Positions 9,306-20,649 of a stretch of 33,699 bases of DNA are shown here, in pieces. A program made the translations under genes and the position numbers. A model generated the notes under the pieces. That model had not been told where the DNA came from, ran no database searches, and was given only the letters and a program-made list of their open reading frames with translations. This DNA comes from Thermodesulfovibrio sp. (GTDB lineage Bacteria > Nitrospirota > Thermodesulfovibrionia > Thermodesulfovibrionales > Thermodesulfovibrionaceae): contig JAOAGU010000003.1 of assembly GCA_026415595.1 (NCBI GenBank), positions 1-33,699 of the forward strand. The letters run 5' to 3'. Every line of letters begins with the position of its first letter. Position 1 is the first letter of the stretch.

Positions 9306-9677
9306 GTGCCAACAATTGCACAATTAGTAAAAAAGGGAAGAGAAAAAGTTGAAAGAAAAACAAAGTCACCAGCTTTGCAGTCGTGTCCTCAAAGAAGAGG
9401 AGTTTGTGTTAGGGTCTATACAACAACACCCAAAAAACCTAATTCAGCTTTGAGAAAGGTAGCTAAAGTAAGGTTAACTAATGGAGTAGAGGTGATTGCC
9501 TATATCCCTGGAGAAGGACATAATTTACAAGAACATTCAATTGTATTGGTCAGAGGTGGGAGAGTAAAAGATTTGCCTGGTGTTAGATATCATATTGTCA
9601 GAGGTACACTTGATTGTGCAGGGGTTAGTAATAGAAGAAAGAGCCGTTCCAAGTACGGCACAAAAAGACCAAAATAA
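9306..9677 (+). CDS. rpsL: 30S ribosomal protein S12
   Basis: [14 protein letters not shown]...[34 protein letters not shown] start. Confidence 0.98.
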   Translation: MPTIAQLVKKGREKVERKTKSPALQSCPQRRGVCVRVYTTTPKKPNSALRKVAKVRLTNGVEVIAYIPGEGHNLQEHSIVLVRGGRVKDLPGVRYHIVRGTLDCAGVSNRRKSRSKYGTKRPK

Positions 9678-9691
9678 GCGGAGAGTAAAGA

Positions 9692-10162
9692 ATGCCGAGA
9701 AGAGGTTATGTTCCTAAAAGAGAAGTTTTACCTGATCCTAAATATCAAAGTAGACTTGTTTCCAAGCTTATAAATGTAATCATGCGAGATGGTAAGAAAT
9801 CAACAAGTGAGAAAATTTGTTATGGAGCCTTTGAGATAATTAGAGAAAGAACAGGAATGGATCCACTTAAAGTTTTTAAACAGGCAATTGAGAATATTAA
9901 ACCTATTCTTGAAGTAAGACCAAGAAGAGTTGGTGGTGCAACTTATCAGGTACCTATGGAAGTAAGACCAAATAGAAGATTAAGTCTTGCATTAAGATGG
10001 CTTACAACATATGCGAGACAGCGAAAAGAGAAAACAATGAGGGAAAGATTAGCTGGAGAAATATTAGATGCCTACAATAATGTAGGGTCTTCAATAAAGA
10101 AAAGAGAAGAAACCCACAAAATGGCTGAAGCCAATAGAGCTTTCGCTCACTATAGGTGGTAG
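9692..10162 (+). CDS. rpsG: 30S ribosomal protein S7
   Basis: [18 protein letters not shown]...[25 protein letters not shown]. Confidence 0.98.
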   Translation: MPRRGYVPKREVLPDPKYQSRLVSKLINVIMRDGKKSTSEKICYGAFEIIRERTGMDPLKVFKQAIENIKPILEVRPRRVGGATYQVPMEVRPNRRLSLALRWLTTYARQRKEKTMRERLAGEILDAYNNVGSSIKKREETHKMAEANRAFAHYRW

Positions 10163-10175
10163 TTTAGAGGAGGAT

Positions 10176-12260
10176 ATGAGTAGTTTCCCTTTAGAAAAAA
10201 CAAGAAATATTGGTATTATGGCTCATATAGATGCGGGCAAAACAACAACTACTGAGCGTATTTTATATTATACCGGCGTTACATATAAAATCGGTGAGGT
10301 TCATGAAGGCACAGCAGTTATGGATTGGATGCCGCAGGAACAGGAGCGCGGTATTACAATTACTGCTGCTGCTACAAGCTGTGAATGGAAAAACCATAAG
10401 ATAAATATTATAGATACTCCCGGACATGTAGATTTTACCATAGAGGTTGAAAGGTCTTTAAGAGTTCTTGATGGAGCTATAGCAGTTTTTGATGCATCAG
10501 CGGGAGTTGAACCTCAAAGCGAGACGGTTTGGAGACAGGCTGACAAATATAAAGTTCCAAGAATTGCATTCATGAACAAAATGGATAAAATTGGAGCTGA
10601 TTTTAATATGGCTGTTGAAAGCATGGTTGAGAAGCTTGGAGCAAATCCTGTTCCAGTTCAGGTTCCTATTGGTAAAGAGGATACTTTCAGAGGCCCCATC
10701 GATCTTGTAGAGATGAAGGCTTACTATTTTGATGACGAAACCTTAGGTGCAAAATTTGTTGAAAGTGAAGTGCCTCAGACATATATTGAAGAAGCAAAAA
10801 AATACAGAGAAAAGATGATAGAGGCCTTATGTGATGTAGACGAAAGCATTATGGAAAAATATCTTGCTGGTGAAGAAATAACCGCAGATGAGATAAGAAA
10901 GGCCCTAAGAAAAGGGACTGTGGAGCTAAAGATAACTCCTGTTTTATGTGGTTCTGCTTTCAAAAATAAAGGCGTGCAGATGCTTTTAGATGCTATTGTA
11001 TATTATTTGCCGTCACCTCTTGATGTCCCGCCGGTAAAAGGAGTTAACCCTAATAATGGTGATGAACTTGAGAGAAAACCCACTGTTGATGAACCACTTA
11101 CAGCTTTAGCATTTAAAATCATGGCAGACCCCTATATGGGAAGCTTGACATATGTAAGAGTTTATTCCGGTGTATTAACCTCGGGTTCTTATATTTATAA
11201 TTCTACAAGAAATATAAGGGAGAGAGTCGCGAGAATTTTTAGAATGCATGCAAATCATAGAGAAGAAATAAAAGAAATTTGCGCAGGCGATATTGCTGCT
11301 GTAGTGGGGTTGAAGAGTACACTTACTGGTGATACAATTTGTGATGAGGCAAATCCAATTATACTTGAAGCAATAGAATTTCCGGAGCCTGTAATCTCAG
11401 TTGCTATTGAGCCCAAGACAAAGGCTGACCAGGAAAAATTATCTTTAGCATTGCAAAAAATTTCTCAGGAAGACCCTTCATTCAGGGTTTCTTATAATGA
11501 GGAAACAGGTCAGACTATTATCTCAGGAATGGGAGAACTTCATCTTGAAATCATTGTTGATAGACTAACAAGAGAATTCAGAGTTGGTGCAAATATCGGG
11601 AAACCGCAGGTTGCATATAAAGAAACAATAAAAATTCCAGCAAAAGCAGAAGGTAAATTTATAAGACAGACAGGTGGTCGTGGTCAGTATGGACATGTTT
11701 GGATTGATATAGAACCGATGGAAAGAGGTGCAGGATTTGAATTTATTAATAAAATAGTTGGTGGAACTATTCCAAAAGAATTTATTCCAGCCGTGGAAAA
11801 GGGTGTTGTAGAAGCTATGGAAGGCGGAGTCCTTGCAGGCTATCCAGTAGTTGATGTTAAAGTAACTCTTTTTGATGGTTCTTATCATGAAGTAGACTCT
11901 TCGGAGCTTGCTTTCAAAATTGCTGCATCAATGGCTTTCAAAGATGCCTGCAAAAAAGCTGATATAGTTTTGCTTGAACCTATTATGGATGTAGAGGTTG
12001 TTACGCCAGAGGACTATATGGGTGAAGTAATTGGAGATTTAAATTCAAGACGTGGAAGAGTTCAGTCCATGGAAAAGAGAGGTAGAGCTCAAGTTATAAG
12101 AGCAATGGTGCCACTTGCAGAAATGTTTGGATACGCAACAGATTTAAGATCAAAAACTCAGGGTAGAGGTACTTATACAATGCAGTTTTCTCATTATGAT
12201 GAAGTTCCGAAGAATCTTACAGAGCAGATTATTGCAAAGATAAAAGGGAATATAAAATAA
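10176..12260 (+). CDS. fusA: Elongation factor G
   Basis: [61 protein letters not shown]. Confidence 0.98.
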   Translation: MSSFPLEKTRNIGIMAHIDAGKTTTTERILYYTGVTYKIGEVHEGTAVMDWMPQEQERGITITAAATSCEWKNHKINIIDTPGHVDFTIEVERSLRVLDGAIAVFDASAGVEPQSETVWRQADKYKVPRIAFMNKMDKIGADFNMAVESMVEKLGANPVPVQVPIGKEDTFRGPIDLVEMKAYYFDDETLGAKFVESEVPQTYIEEAKKYREKMIEALCDVDESIMEKYLAGEEITADEIRKALRKGTVELKITPVLCGSAFKNKGVQMLLDAIVYYLPSPLDVPPVKGVNPNNGDELERKPTVDEPLTALAFKIMADPYMGSLTYVRVYSGVLTSGSYIYNSTRNIRERVARIFRMHANHREEIKEICAGDIAAVVGLKSTLTGDTICDEANPIILEAIEFPEPVISVAIEPKTKADQEKLSLALQKISQEDPSFRVSYNEETGQTIISGMGELHLEIIVDRLTREFRVGANIGKPQVAYKETIKIPAKAEGKFIRQTGGRGQYGHVWIDIEPMERGAGFEFINKIVGGTIPKEFIPAVEKGVVEAMEGGVLAGYPVVDVKVTLFDGSYHEVDSSELAFKIAASMAFKDACKKADIVLLEPIMDVEVVTPEDYMGEVIGDLNSRRGRVQSMEKRGRAQVIRAMVPLAEMFGYATDLRSKTQGRGTYTMQFSHYDEVPKNLTEQIIAKIKGNIK

Positions 12261-12288
12261 AAGTTTAAGTAGAATAAGGAGGAAAGTA

Positions 12289-13488
12289 ATGGGAAAGGCA
12301 AAATTTGAGAGGAAGAAGCCTCATGTAAATGTAGGGACGATAGGTCATATTGATCATGGCAAGACGACCTTGACGGCAGCAATGACGAAGTATTTGAATT
12401 TGAAGGGGTTAGCGCAATACAAGAGTTATGACCAGATAGACAATGCACCTGAGGAGAAGGCGAGGGGTATAACGATAAACACAGCGCATGTAGAGTATGA
12501 GACAGACAAGAGGCATTATGCGCATGTAGACTGTCCTGGGCATGCAGATTATATAAAGAACATGATAACAGGGGCAGCGCAGATGGATGGAGCTATACTG
12601 GTAGTAGCAGCTAATGATGGGCCTATGCCTCAGACGAGGGAGCACATACTGTTGGCGAGGCAAGTAGGGGTACCTTATATAGTAGTTTTTATGAACAAGA
12701 CAGACATGGTAGATGACCCTGAGCTATTGGACTTAGTAGAGCTTGAGGTGAGGGAGCTATTGAGCAAGTATGGATTTCCTGGTGATGAGATACCGATAGT
12801 AAGGGGTTCTGCGTTGAAGGCACTTGACAGTGGCAGTAATGATCCTAAAGCAGAGGAGTACAAGTGTATACAGGAGCTACTTGATGCGATTGATAGTTAT
12901 ATACCAGAGCCAGAACGTCCTATAGACAAGCCATTTTTAATGCCTATAGAGGATGTATTTACCATATCTGGTCGTGGGACAGTAGTGACAGGGAGAGTAG
13001 AGAGGGGGATAATAAAGGTAGGAGATGAAGTAGAGATAGTAGGGTTAAGGGAGACGCGTAAGACAGTAGCCACAGGAGTAGAGATGTTTCGTAAGATATT
13101 GGATGAAGGCAGGGCAGGAGACAACATAGGAGTGTTGTTAAGGGGGATAGGGAAGGATGAGGTAGAAAGAGGGATGGTGCTTGCGAAGCCTGGTAGTATA
13201 ACGCCTCATACAAAGTTTAAGGCAGAGGTATATGTATTGACGAAGGAAGAAGGAGGGAGGCATACACCGTTTTTTAATGGATACAGGCCGCAGTTTTATT
13301 TTAGGACGACAGATGTAACAGGAGTGATAAAGCTACCGGATGGAGTAGAGATGGTAATGCCTGGGGATAATGTAAATTTATCTGTAGAGCTGATAGCACC
13401 GATAGCTATGGAGGAGGGATTGCGTTTTGCAATAAGAGAAGGTGGAAGAACAGTAGGTGCAGGCGTAGTTACAGAGGTGTTGGAGTAA
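12289..13488 (+). CDS. tuf: Elongation factor Tu
   Basis: [49 protein letters not shown]-terminal [17 protein letters not shown]. Confidence 0.98.
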   Translation: MGKAKFERKKPHVNVGTIGHIDHGKTTLTAAMTKYLNLKGLAQYKSYDQIDNAPEEKARGITINTAHVEYETDKRHYAHVDCPGHADYIKNMITGAAQMDGAILVVAANDGPMPQTREHILLARQVGVPYIVVFMNKTDMVDDPELLDLVELEVRELLSKYGFPGDEIPIVRGSALKALDSGSNDPKAEEYKCIQELLDAIDSYIPEPERPIDKPFLMPIEDVFTISGRGTVVTGRVERGIIKVGDEVEIVGLRETRKTVATGVEMFRKILDEGRAGDNIGVLLRGIGKDEVERGMVLAKPGSITPHTKFKAEVYVLTKEEGGRHTPFFNGYRPQFYFRTTDVTGVIKLPDGVEMVMPGDNVNLSVELIAPIAMEEGLRFAIREGGRTVGAGVVTEVLE

Positions 13489-13491
13489 GAG

Positions 13492-13644
13492 ATGAGAACT
13501 ATAATACTTCTACAATGCACTGAATGTAAAGGCAAAAACTATTCTACAACAAAAAATAAAAAGACTACTCCAGATAAGTTACAGTTAAAGAAGTATTGTA
13601 AACACTGTAGAAGGCATACATTACATAAAGAAACAAAAGCTTAA
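13492..13644 (+). CDS. rpmG: 50S ribosomal protein L33
   Basis: 50-aa [53 protein letters not shown] with two CxxC pairs; too short for the supplied track. Confidence 0.93.
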   Translation: MRTIILLQCTECKGKNYSTTKNKKTTPDKLQLKKYCKHCRRHTLHKETKA

Positions 13645-13645
13645 T

Positions 13646-13719
13646 AGGCCAGTAGCTCTAACGGATAGAGCACCGGACTCCAAATCCGGGGGATGGGGGT
13701 TCAAATCCCTCCTGGCCTG
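13646..13719 (+). tRNA. trnW: tRNA-Trp (anticodon CCA)
   Basis: Acceptor AGGCCAG/CTGGCCT, D arm GCTC/GAGC, anticodon arm CCGGA-CTCCAAA-TCCGG, T loop TTCAAAT; CCA end not encoded. Confidence 0.95.
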
Positions 13720-13745
13720 TTTTATATATTTTTAGAGGAGTTGAA

Positions 13746-13931
13746 ATGATAGGGAAAATTAAGAATTTTTTCCAAGAAGTGAAAATTGAGGCTAAAAAGG
13801 TTAATTATCCTAAAAAAGAGGAAGTTATTGCATCAACTTGGGTAGTAATTGTAACAGTTTTTTTAATATCCTTTTTTCTTGGACTTGTAGACTTCATTCT
13901 ATCAAAAATAATAAGTTCATTTATTGGTTGA
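13746..13931 (+). CDS. secE: Preprotein translocase subunit SecE
   Basis: 61-aa protein with FFQEVKIEAKKVNYPKKEEVIASTWVVIV and one C-terminal TM helix, directly before nusG. Confidence 0.94.
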   Translation: MIGKIKNFFQEVKIEAKKVNYPKKEEVIASTWVVIVTVFLISFFLGLVDFILSKIISSFIG

Positions 13932-13935
13932 TATA

Positions 13936-14460
13936 ATGGCAAAACAGTGGTATGTAGTACATACAATGGCGGGATTTGAAGAAAGGGTTAAAGCCTCCAT
14001 AGAAGAAAAGGTTAAAACAAAAGGGTTGGAGGATAAAATTTCAAGAATTTTAATCCCTACAGAAAAAATAATAGAGGTAAAAGGTAAAAAGAAAAAAGAA
14101 ATGGAAAAGAAATTTTATCCAGGTTATATTCTTGTAGAGATGGATCTTGACGAAGAAACATGGCATCTTATAAGAACAACTAACAGAGTAACAGGATTTA
14201 TAGGAGGCAAAAAACCTGCACCTATTCCTCAGGAAGAGGTGGATATGATTATTCAGCAGTTAGAAAAAGGTAAAGCACCTCAGGTGAAAACTCACTTTGA
14301 AAAAGGAGAAACAGTAAGGATTACGGATGGTCCTTTCAGTAACTTCACTGGATTAATAGATGAAGTTGATTCAGAACATGAAAGAGTTAAAGTAATGGTA
14401 AGCATATTTGGGAGACAAACACCTGTGGAACTCGCATTCTCACAGGTTGAAAAGGTTTAA
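13936..14460 (+). CDS. nusG: Transcription termination/antitermination protein NusG
   Basis: MAKQWYVVHTMAGFEERV...FYPGYILVEM...GETVRITDGPFSNFTG. ATG at 13936 preferred over 13924. Confidence 0.97.
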   Translation: MAKQWYVVHTMAGFEERVKASIEEKVKTKGLEDKISRILIPTEKIIEVKGKKKKEMEKKFYPGYILVEMDLDEETWHLIRTTNRVTGFIGGKKPAPIPQEEVDMIIQQLEKGKAPQVKTHFEKGETVRITDGPFSNFTGLIDEVDSEHERVKVMVSIFGRQTPVELAFSQVEKV

Positions 14461-14474
14461 AGGAGGAATAATAT

Positions 14475-14903
14475 ATGGCTAAAAAAGAAGTTACCGCTCA
14501 GGTAAAGCTTGTAATTCCTGCAGGCAAGGCAAATCCTGCACCACCTGTAGGTCCTGCATTAGGTCCTCATGGAATTAATATTATGGAATTTTGTAAACAA
14601 TTTAATGCACAAACCCAGACAATTGGAGATACACTGATTCCTGTAATCATAACCATTTATAAAGACAGGTCTTTTACCTTTATACTCAAAACCCCGCCTG
14701 CTTCAGAGTTAATTAAGAAAGCTGCTGGAATAATAAAGGGTTCGGGAACAACGGGAAAAGAAAAGGTTGGTTCACTAACAATGAAACAGATAGAAGAAAT
14801 TGCAAAAACCAAATTACCTGACTTAAATACAAAATCATTAGAATCTGCAATGAAGATGATTATAGGTACGGCAAAAAGTATGGGTGTTGAGATAAGGGGG
14901 TAA
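14475..14903 (+). CDS. rplK: 50S ribosomal protein L11
   Basis: [38 protein letters not shown]. Confidence 0.98.
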   Translation: MAKKEVTAQVKLVIPAGKANPAPPVGPALGPHGINIMEFCKQFNAQTQTIGDTLIPVIITIYKDRSFTFILKTPPASELIKKAAGIIKGSGTTGKEKVGSLTMKQIEEIAKTKLPDLNTKSLESAMKMIIGTAKSMGVEIRG

Positions 14904-14909
14904 AGATAG

Positions 14910-15596
14910 ATGGGGAAGAAATTAGATGCAGTAAAAGAAAAACTTGATTTGCAAAAGGAATATACCTTTGAAGAAGCAGTTGCACTCTTAAAGGAAAACA
15001 GTTTTGTAAAATTTGATGAAACAGTTGAGTTATCAATAAATTTAGGAATTGATCCGAGAAAGTCAGACCAGGTTGTAAGAAATACGGTTGTTCTTCCTCA
15101 TGGAACAGGGAAAGAAGTGAAAGTCTTAGTATTTGCAAAAGGTGAGAAGGAAAAAGAAGCAAGACAAGCTGGTGCTGATTATGTTGGTGCAGAAGACTTG
15201 ATTGAGAAAATTCAGCAAGGATGGCTTGAGTTTGATAGAGCAATTGCTACTCCAGATATGATGGGACAGGTTGGTAAGCTTGGTAAGATACTCGGACCAA
15301 GAGGACTTATGCCAAATCCTAAATTAGGAACAGTTACTTTTGATGTAGGAAAGGCTGTGAAAGAATCAAAAGCTGGGAAAATTGAGTATAGAAATGACAA
15401 AGGCGGGGTAGTTCATGTTCCAATTGGTAAGATTTCTTTTGATAAAGAAAAGCTTGTTGAAAATGCCATAGCTGTATTAAAGTCAGTTGTTAGGGCGAAA
15501 CCACCAACATCAAAGGGAAAATATATTAAAAAAGTTACTATGTCTTCAACAATGGGACCGGGACTGAAGATAGATATATCAAAATTAAAATTATAA
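14910..15596 (+). CDS. rplA: 50S ribosomal protein L1
   Basis: [47 protein letters not shown]. Confidence 0.98.
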   Translation: MGKKLDAVKEKLDLQKEYTFEEAVALLKENSFVKFDETVELSINLGIDPRKSDQVVRNTVVLPHGTGKEVKVLVFAKGEKEKEARQAGADYVGAEDLIEKIQQGWLEFDRAIATPDMMGQVGKLGKILGPRGLMPNPKLGTVTFDVGKAVKESKAGKIEYRNDKGGVVHVPIGKISFDKEKLVENAIAVLKSVVRAKPPTSKGKYIKKVTMSSTMGPGLKIDISKLKL

Positions 15597-15628
15597 AAAA
15601 CAGGCTTTGCCTGTTATTAATAATCTGA

Positions 15629-15721
15629 GACAGCAGGTGCCCGATGGCTTAAAGGGCTTAGCCGCCTGCCGAGATTAGGGAGAATAGGTATGAAAAAACC
15701 TTCATATGCACCGCTGCTGTC
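15629..15721 (+). ncRNA. Ribosomal protein L10 leader RNA
   Basis: Located between rplA and rplJ, with characteristic GACAGCAGGTGCCCGATGGCTTAA...GCCGCCTGCCGAG...; closing helix GACAGCAG (15629-15636)/CTGCTGTC (15714-15721). Confidence 0.88.
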
Positions 15722-15739
15722 CAAGAAAGGAGGTTTAAT

Positions 15740-16264
15740 CTGAGTACTACAAAAGAAGCCAAAAAAAAGAAAGTTGAAGAAATTGCAGAAAGGCTATCCA
15801 GAGCTAAGTCTTTTATTCTCACTGATTTTCAGGGGCTTACAGTTGCTGAAATATCAGAATTAAGACAAAATATGAAAGAATCCGGCTCTGAGTATAAGGT
15901 ATGCAAGAATACCTTGTTTGAGATAGCCTTAGGTGATGTGCCTTTTAAAGAGCAACTTAAGGATGCTCTTAAGGGTTGTACTGGTGTTGTTTTTGGTTAT
16001 GACGATCCTGTTATGGTAGTTAAAAAGACAATTGAGTATGCTGAAAAAAGTGAAAAATTTAAACTCAAGCGAGGAGTTGTAGAAGGTAAAATATACTCCC
16101 CAGCTGAACTTAAAGAAATTTCAAAACTACCATCTAAGAATGTTTTACTTGGAATGCTGCTTGGCGGTATGAGTTCTCCTCTTACAAAGATGTTACATAC
16201 CATGAAGGCTGTAAATCTTAAGCTTCTTTATGCATTAGAAGCATTAAAAAATAAAAAAGCTTAA
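15740..16264 (+). CDS. rplJ: 50S ribosomal protein L10, apparent CTG start
   Basis: In frame with track ORF 15872..16264; upstream extension reads STTKEAKKKKVEEIAERLSRAKSFILTDFQGLTVAEISELRQNMK, the conserved L10 N-terminus. AAGGAGG at 15727-15733 lies 6 nt before CTG at 15740; no in-frame ATG/GTG/TTG is available there. Confidence 0.88.
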   Translation: MSTTKEAKKKKVEEIAERLSRAKSFILTDFQGLTVAEISELRQNMKESGSEYKVCKNTLFEIALGDVPFKEQLKDALKGCTGVVFGYDDPVMVVKKTIEYAEKSEKFKLKRGVVEGKIYSPAELKEISKLPSKNVLLGMLLGGMSSPLTKMLHTMKAVNLKLLYALEALKNKKA

Positions 16265-16285
16265 TAATAAGGAGGAAAAATTATT

Positions 16286-16675
16286 ATGGCAATTACAAAA
16301 GAAGAGGTTTTTCAATTTTTTGACAATCTTACAATTTTAGAACTTAGTCAGTTTATTAAGGAATTTGAGGAAAGATATGGCGTTACAGCAGCTGCTACTG
16401 TGGCAGTTGCAGCTGCACCAAGTGCACCAGCAGCAGCTCAAGCAGCCCCAGCAGTAGAGGAAAAGACAAGCTTTGACGTGATTTTAAAGGCAGCTGGAGA
16501 AAAGAAAATTCAAGTAATTAAGGTGGTAAGAGAACTTACAGGGCTTGGACTTAAAGAGGCAAAAGATTTAGTTGATGGTGCTCCGAAACCTGTAAAGTCT
16601 GGTGTATCTAAAGAAGAAGCTGAGGCAATCAAGGCTAAACTCGAAGCCGAGGGTGCAACAGTAGAGTTACAGTAA
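16286..16675 (+). CDS. rplL: 50S ribosomal protein L7/L12
   Basis: Ala-rich hinge and [42 protein letters not shown]. Confidence 0.98.
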   Translation: MAITKEEVFQFFDNLTILELSQFIKEFEERYGVTAAATVAVAAAPSAPAAAQAAPAVEEKTSFDVILKAAGEKKIQVIKVVRELTGLGLKEAKDLVDGAPKPVKSGVSKEEAEAIKAKLEAEGATVELQ

Positions 16676-16707
16676 AAATTAATCAAATTTTAGAGAGAAG
16701 GAGAACC

Positions 16708-19700
16708 ATGATAAAGCCCCTAAGAGAGAGAATAAATTTCGGAAGGGTACCTCCACTTGTGGAGGTGCCTTATCTCCTTGAATTTCAAAAGAAGTCTTTT
16801 GAAAACTTTCTTCAGAAAGATGTTCATCCTTACGATAGGGTAGAAGACGGGCTGCAAGCAGCATTGAAAAGCGTGTTCCCAATAAGTGACTATAATGGAA
16901 CGACAACAATAGAATTTTTATATTATACAGTTGGTGAATCTAAATTAACACCATATGAATGCATGGTAAAAGGCCTTACCTATTCAGTTCCTATAAAAAT
17001 GAAGGTAAGGCTCAATATATGGGATAAAGATGAAGAGGGGAAGAAATTTCTTAAGGAATCAAGAGAGCAGGAAGTGTTTCTCGGCGATCTTCCTATGATG
17101 ACAGAAACAGGAAGCTTTATAATAAATGGTGTTGAGCGAGTCATAGTAAGCCAACTTCACCGTTCGCCTGGTGCTTATTTTGCACCGGATAAAGGAAAAA
17201 GTAGAATAAGTGGTAGATTTTTATATGCTGCAAGAGTTATTCCAGTTAGAGGCTCCTGGCTTGATTTTGAATTTGACTCAAAGGATCTTCTATATGTTAG
17301 GATTGATAAAAGGAAAAAACTTCCAGCTACAATAGTTTTAAAGGCTCTTGGTTATAATAATGAAGACCTTCTTAAAACCTTTTATCCTATTGAAGAGATA
17401 AGAATTAAAGATGGAAGCACATATACAAGAGTTGTTAGTGATATTCTTGCAGGGATAAGAACAAAGACTGATATTTATAGCCTTGACGGGAAAGACCTTA
17501 TAGTTAAAGAAGGAAGTAAAATCAGTAAATATGCTCTTAAAAAAATGAAGGAATTGGGTATAAATGAAATCCCCATATCTAAAAGCGAAATAATTGGACG
17601 TATAACTCTCTCAGATATAGTTGACCCTGAAACAGGTGAAGTTATAATTGACAGTAATAAGGAAATAACAGAAGAAGGATTCCATAGAATACTGGCTGCA
17701 AAAATAGATAAATTACATCTTCTATTTATTGATAATGTACATTATCTACCTTCTCTGAGAGAGACTCTTTTGACAGATAGAGTGGACAGCAAGTCACAGG
17801 CATTAAGAGAGATATATAAAAAATTGAGACCTGGAGAGCCAGCTACTGAAGAAGCTGCAGAAGAACTATTTTACGGACTATTTTTCGACCCAAAAAGATA
17901 TGACCTTTCTGTTGTTGGAAGATTGAAATTAAATCAGAAACTGGGACTTGATATCCCTCTCGATGTAAGAGTTCTTACAGATAGAGATATCATAGAAATT
18001 GTTAAGTATTTACTACTTTTACGAACAGGCAAAGGTGAGGTGGATGATATAGATCATCTTGGTAATAGAAGAGTGAGAGGTGTTGGAGAGCTACTGGAGA
18101 ATCAGTTTAGAATCGGTTTGGTAAGAATGGAAAGGGCAATAAGAGAAAAGATGACAATTACTGAGATAGAAAATGCTATGCCACATGACCTTATAAATAC
18201 GAAACCTGTAATGGCAGCTGTAAAAGAGTTTTTCAGTTCAAGTCAGTTAAGCCAGTTTATGGATCAAACTAATCCATTAAGCGAGATTACCCATAAAAGA
18301 AGGCTGAGTGCGCTCGGACCAGGAGGATTGACAAGAGAAAGAGCAGGTTTTGAAGTAAGAGACGTTCATCCAACACACTATGGTAGAATTTGTCCGATAG
18401 AGACACCAGAAGGGCCAAATATAGGATTGATAACATCTCTTGCCACCTATGCAAGAATAAATGATTATGGTTTTATTGTATCACCTTACAGAAAAGTTGT
18501 TGATGGGAGGGTAACCGATGAAGTTGATTACTTAAGTGCTCTTGAAAGTGAAAATTACATCATAGCAGAAGCTACAACACCAATAGATAAGAATGGAAAT
18601 ATTGTTGGAGATACTGTATCAGCAAGGGTAAAAGGTGATTTCAGAATGGTATCTCCACAAGAAGTCCAGTACATGGATGTCTCTCCTAAACAGATCGTAA
18701 GTGTTTCAGCTTCTCTAATACCATTTTTGGAAAATGATGATGCTAACAGAGCTCTTATGGGTTCAAACATGCAAAGGCAGGCAGTTCCTCTTGTACAAAC
18801 AGAAGCTCCTGTTGTTGGTACAGGAATGGAGCTTTATGCAGCAAGAGACTCAGGATGGCTTGTTATAGCAAAAAGAGCCGGAGTTGTTGAGAGTGTAGAT
18901 GCTACAAGAATTGTAGTGAGAGTTACAGAAGAAGGCGGAGGCGTTGATATTTATAAATTAATCAAATATCACAAATCCAATCAAGGAACATGCATGACAC
19001 AAAAACCTATCGTCAAGGCAGGACAAATTGTAGAGAGAGGAACAATTCTTGCTGATGGTCCATCCATGGATAAAGGTGAACTTGCACTGGGAAGAAATGT
19101 ATTTGTTGCTTTTATGCCTTGGGGTGGATACAACTTTGAAGATGCCATTTTAATTAGTGAAAGATTGGTTAAAGAGGATGTCTATACGTCTATTCACATT
19201 GATGAATTTGAAGTGGAATGTAGAGATACCAAACTGGGACCGGAAGAAATAACAAAAGAAATACCAAATGTCAATGAAGAGCTTCTTAAGAACTTAGATG
19301 AAGACGGAATAATAAGAATTGGAGCTAAAGTTAAAGCAGGAGATATCTTAGTAGGTAAAGTTACCCCAAAAGGAGAAAGAGTATTAACTCCTGAAGAAAA
19401 GCTTCTTTATGCCATATTTGGTGAAAAGGCTGAGGATGTTAAGGAGAGCTGTTTATATGTTCCTCCGGGGATAGAGGGAGTTGTTATAGATGTAAAGATT
19501 TTAACAAGAAAGGGCAAAGAAAAAAGTAATCGAGCAAAAGCAATAGAGGAAGAAGAAATCAGTTCATTAGAGAGAGATAGAGAGGATGAAATCAGAATAC
19601 TTAAAGAGAGTAAAGCAAGTAGAATAAGAAAAATATTAAAAGGTAGAGTAGTTTTAGAGGATATTAAAAATCCTAAGGATGGAAAAATCTTATGTAGAAA

Positions 19701-20646
19701 GGGAGAGAAACTAACTGAAAAGACTGTTAATTTGCTTGATGTAAATCAATTGATGAAAATCAAAGTGGATGACACTGATGTAAAGGCAGAGATAAACAGA
19801 GTTAACAAGGAAGTAGAGCAAAATATAAAGCAAATTTTTGCCAAATACCACGAAAGAATTGAGAGAATAAAAAAGGGTGATGAACTACCACCAGGTGTAA
19901 ATCAGCTGGTTAAAGTCTATATTGCCATGAAAAGAAAGATTCAGATTGGAGACAAAATGGCTGGTAGGCATGGAAACAAAGGCGTTGTATCTATGATATT
20001 ACCAGAAGAAGATATGCCATATCTTGAAGATGGAACTCCTGTTGATATTGTACTTAATCCATTAGGTGTTCCTTCAAGAATGAATGTGGGACAAATTCTG
20101 GAAACTCATTTTGGGTTAGCTGCTAAAGCATTAGGATTCTATGTAGCTACTCCTGTTTTCGAGGGTGTGAAAGAGAAGGAAATAAAGGAACTTCTTAAGA
20201 AAGCGGGTTTTTCAACAACCGGGCAAGTAACTTTATATGATGGAAGAACGGGTGAGCCTTTTGAAAGACCTGTTACAGTTGGTTATATGTATATGCTAAA
20301 GCTGCATCATCTCGTAGCGGACAAGATACATGCACGTTCTATAGGTCCATACTCGCTTGTCACACAGCAACCACTTGGTGGAAAAGCACAGTTTGGAGGA
20401 CAAAGATTGGGAGAAATGGAGGTATGGGCATTGGAAGCTTATGGAGCTGCATATACTTTGCAAGAATTCTTAACTGTAAAAAGTGACGATATAACTGGAA
20501 GAACAAGAATGTATGAGGCAATCGTTAAGGGGCATCCAGTACTTGAATCAGGTGTTCCTGAATCATTTAATGTTTTAATAAAAGAGCTCCAAAGTCTCTG
20601 CCTTGATGTAGAGCTTTTGGAGAAGAAAAGGAAATTGGGAGGATAA
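16708..20646 (+). CDS. rpoB: DNA-directed RNA polymerase subunit beta
   Basis: [66 protein letters not shown]. Confidence 0.99.
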   Translation: MIKPLRERINFGRVPPLVEVPYLLEFQKKSFENFLQKDVHPYDRVEDGLQAALKSVFPISDYNGTTTIEFLYYTVGESKLTPYECMVKGLTYSVPIKMKVRLNIWDKDEEGKKFLKESREQEVFLGDLPMMTETGSFIINGVERVIVSQLHRSPGAYFAPDKGKSRISGRFLYAARVIPVRGSWLDFEFDSKDLLYVRIDKRKKLPATIVLKALGYNNEDLLKTFYPIEEIRIKDGSTYTRVVSDILAGIRTKTDIYSLDGKDLIVKEGSKISKYALKKMKELGINEIPISKSEIIGRITLSDIVDPETGEVIIDSNKEITEEGFHRILAAKIDKLHLLFIDNVHYLPSLRETLLTDRVDSKSQALREIYKKLRPGEPATEEAAEELFYGLFFDPKRYDLSVVGRLKLNQKLGLDIPLDVRVLTDRDIIEIVKYLLLLRTGKGEVDDIDHLGNRRVRGVGELLENQFRIGLVRMERAIREKMTITEIENAMPHDLINTKPVMAAVKEFFSSSQLSQFMDQTNPLSEITHKRRLSALGPGGLTRERAGFEVRDVHPTHYGRICPIETPEGPNIGLITSLATYARINDYGFIVSPYRKVVDGRVTDEVDYLSALESENYIIAEATTPIDKNGNIVGDTVSARVKGDFRMVSPQEVQYMDVSPKQIVSVSASLIPFLENDDANRALMGSNMQRQAVPLVQTEAPVVGTGMELYAARDSGWLVIAKRAGVVESVDATRIVVRVTEEGGGVDIYKLIKYHKSNQGTCMTQKPIVKAGQIVERGTILADGPSMDKGELALGRNVFVAFMPWGGYNFEDAILISERLVKEDVYTSIHIDEFEVECRDTKLGPEEITKEIPNVNEELLKNLDEDGIIRIGAKVKAGDILVGKVTPKGERVLTPEEKLLYAIFGEKAEDVKESCLYVPPGIEGVVIDVKILTRKGKEKSNRAKAIEEEEISSLERDREDEIRILKESKASRIRKILKGRVVLEDIKNPKDGKILCRKGEKLTEKTVNLLDVNQLMKIKVDDTDVKAEINRVNKEVEQNIKQIFAKYHERIERIKKGDELPPGVNQLVKVYIAMKRKIQIGDKMAGRHGNKGVVSMILPEEDMPYLEDGTPVDIVLNPLGVPSRMNVGQILETHFGLAAKALGFYVATPVFEGVKEKEIKELLKKAGFSTTGQVTLYDGRTGEPFERPVTVGYMYMLKLHHLVADKIHARSIGPYSLVTQQPLGGKAQFGGQRLGEMEVWALEAYGAAYTLQEFLTVKSDDITGRTRMYEAIVKGHPVLESGVPESFNVLIKELQSLCLDVELLEKKRKLGG

Positions 20647-20649
20647 GCC

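Noticed and set aside
11565-11888. 107-aa minus-strand ORF opposite fusA
   Set aside because: Phe/Tyr/Cys-rich shadow translation of a conserved gene; no ribosome site noticed.
12409-13535. Several 60-85 aa antisense ORFs across tuf (12409, 12675, 12897, 12959, 13296 minus)
   Set aside because: Low-complexity translations opposite a well-supported EF-Tu; explained by the GTA/GAG/AGG-rich codon usage of tuf removing antisense stops.
14860-15243. 127-aa minus-strand ORF opposite rplA
   Set aside because: Leu/Gln/His-rich low-complexity product, no recognisable domain, fully antisense to rplA.
15872-16264. rplJ starting at the track ATG 15872 (130 aa)
   Set aside because: Would remove the conserved L10 N-terminus; the open frame and AAGGAGG support the start at 15740.
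18205-18420. Possible rifampicin-resistance substitutions in rpoB
   Set aside because: The cluster [31 protein letters not shown] looks like the ordinary sensitive type; no known resistance change recognised.
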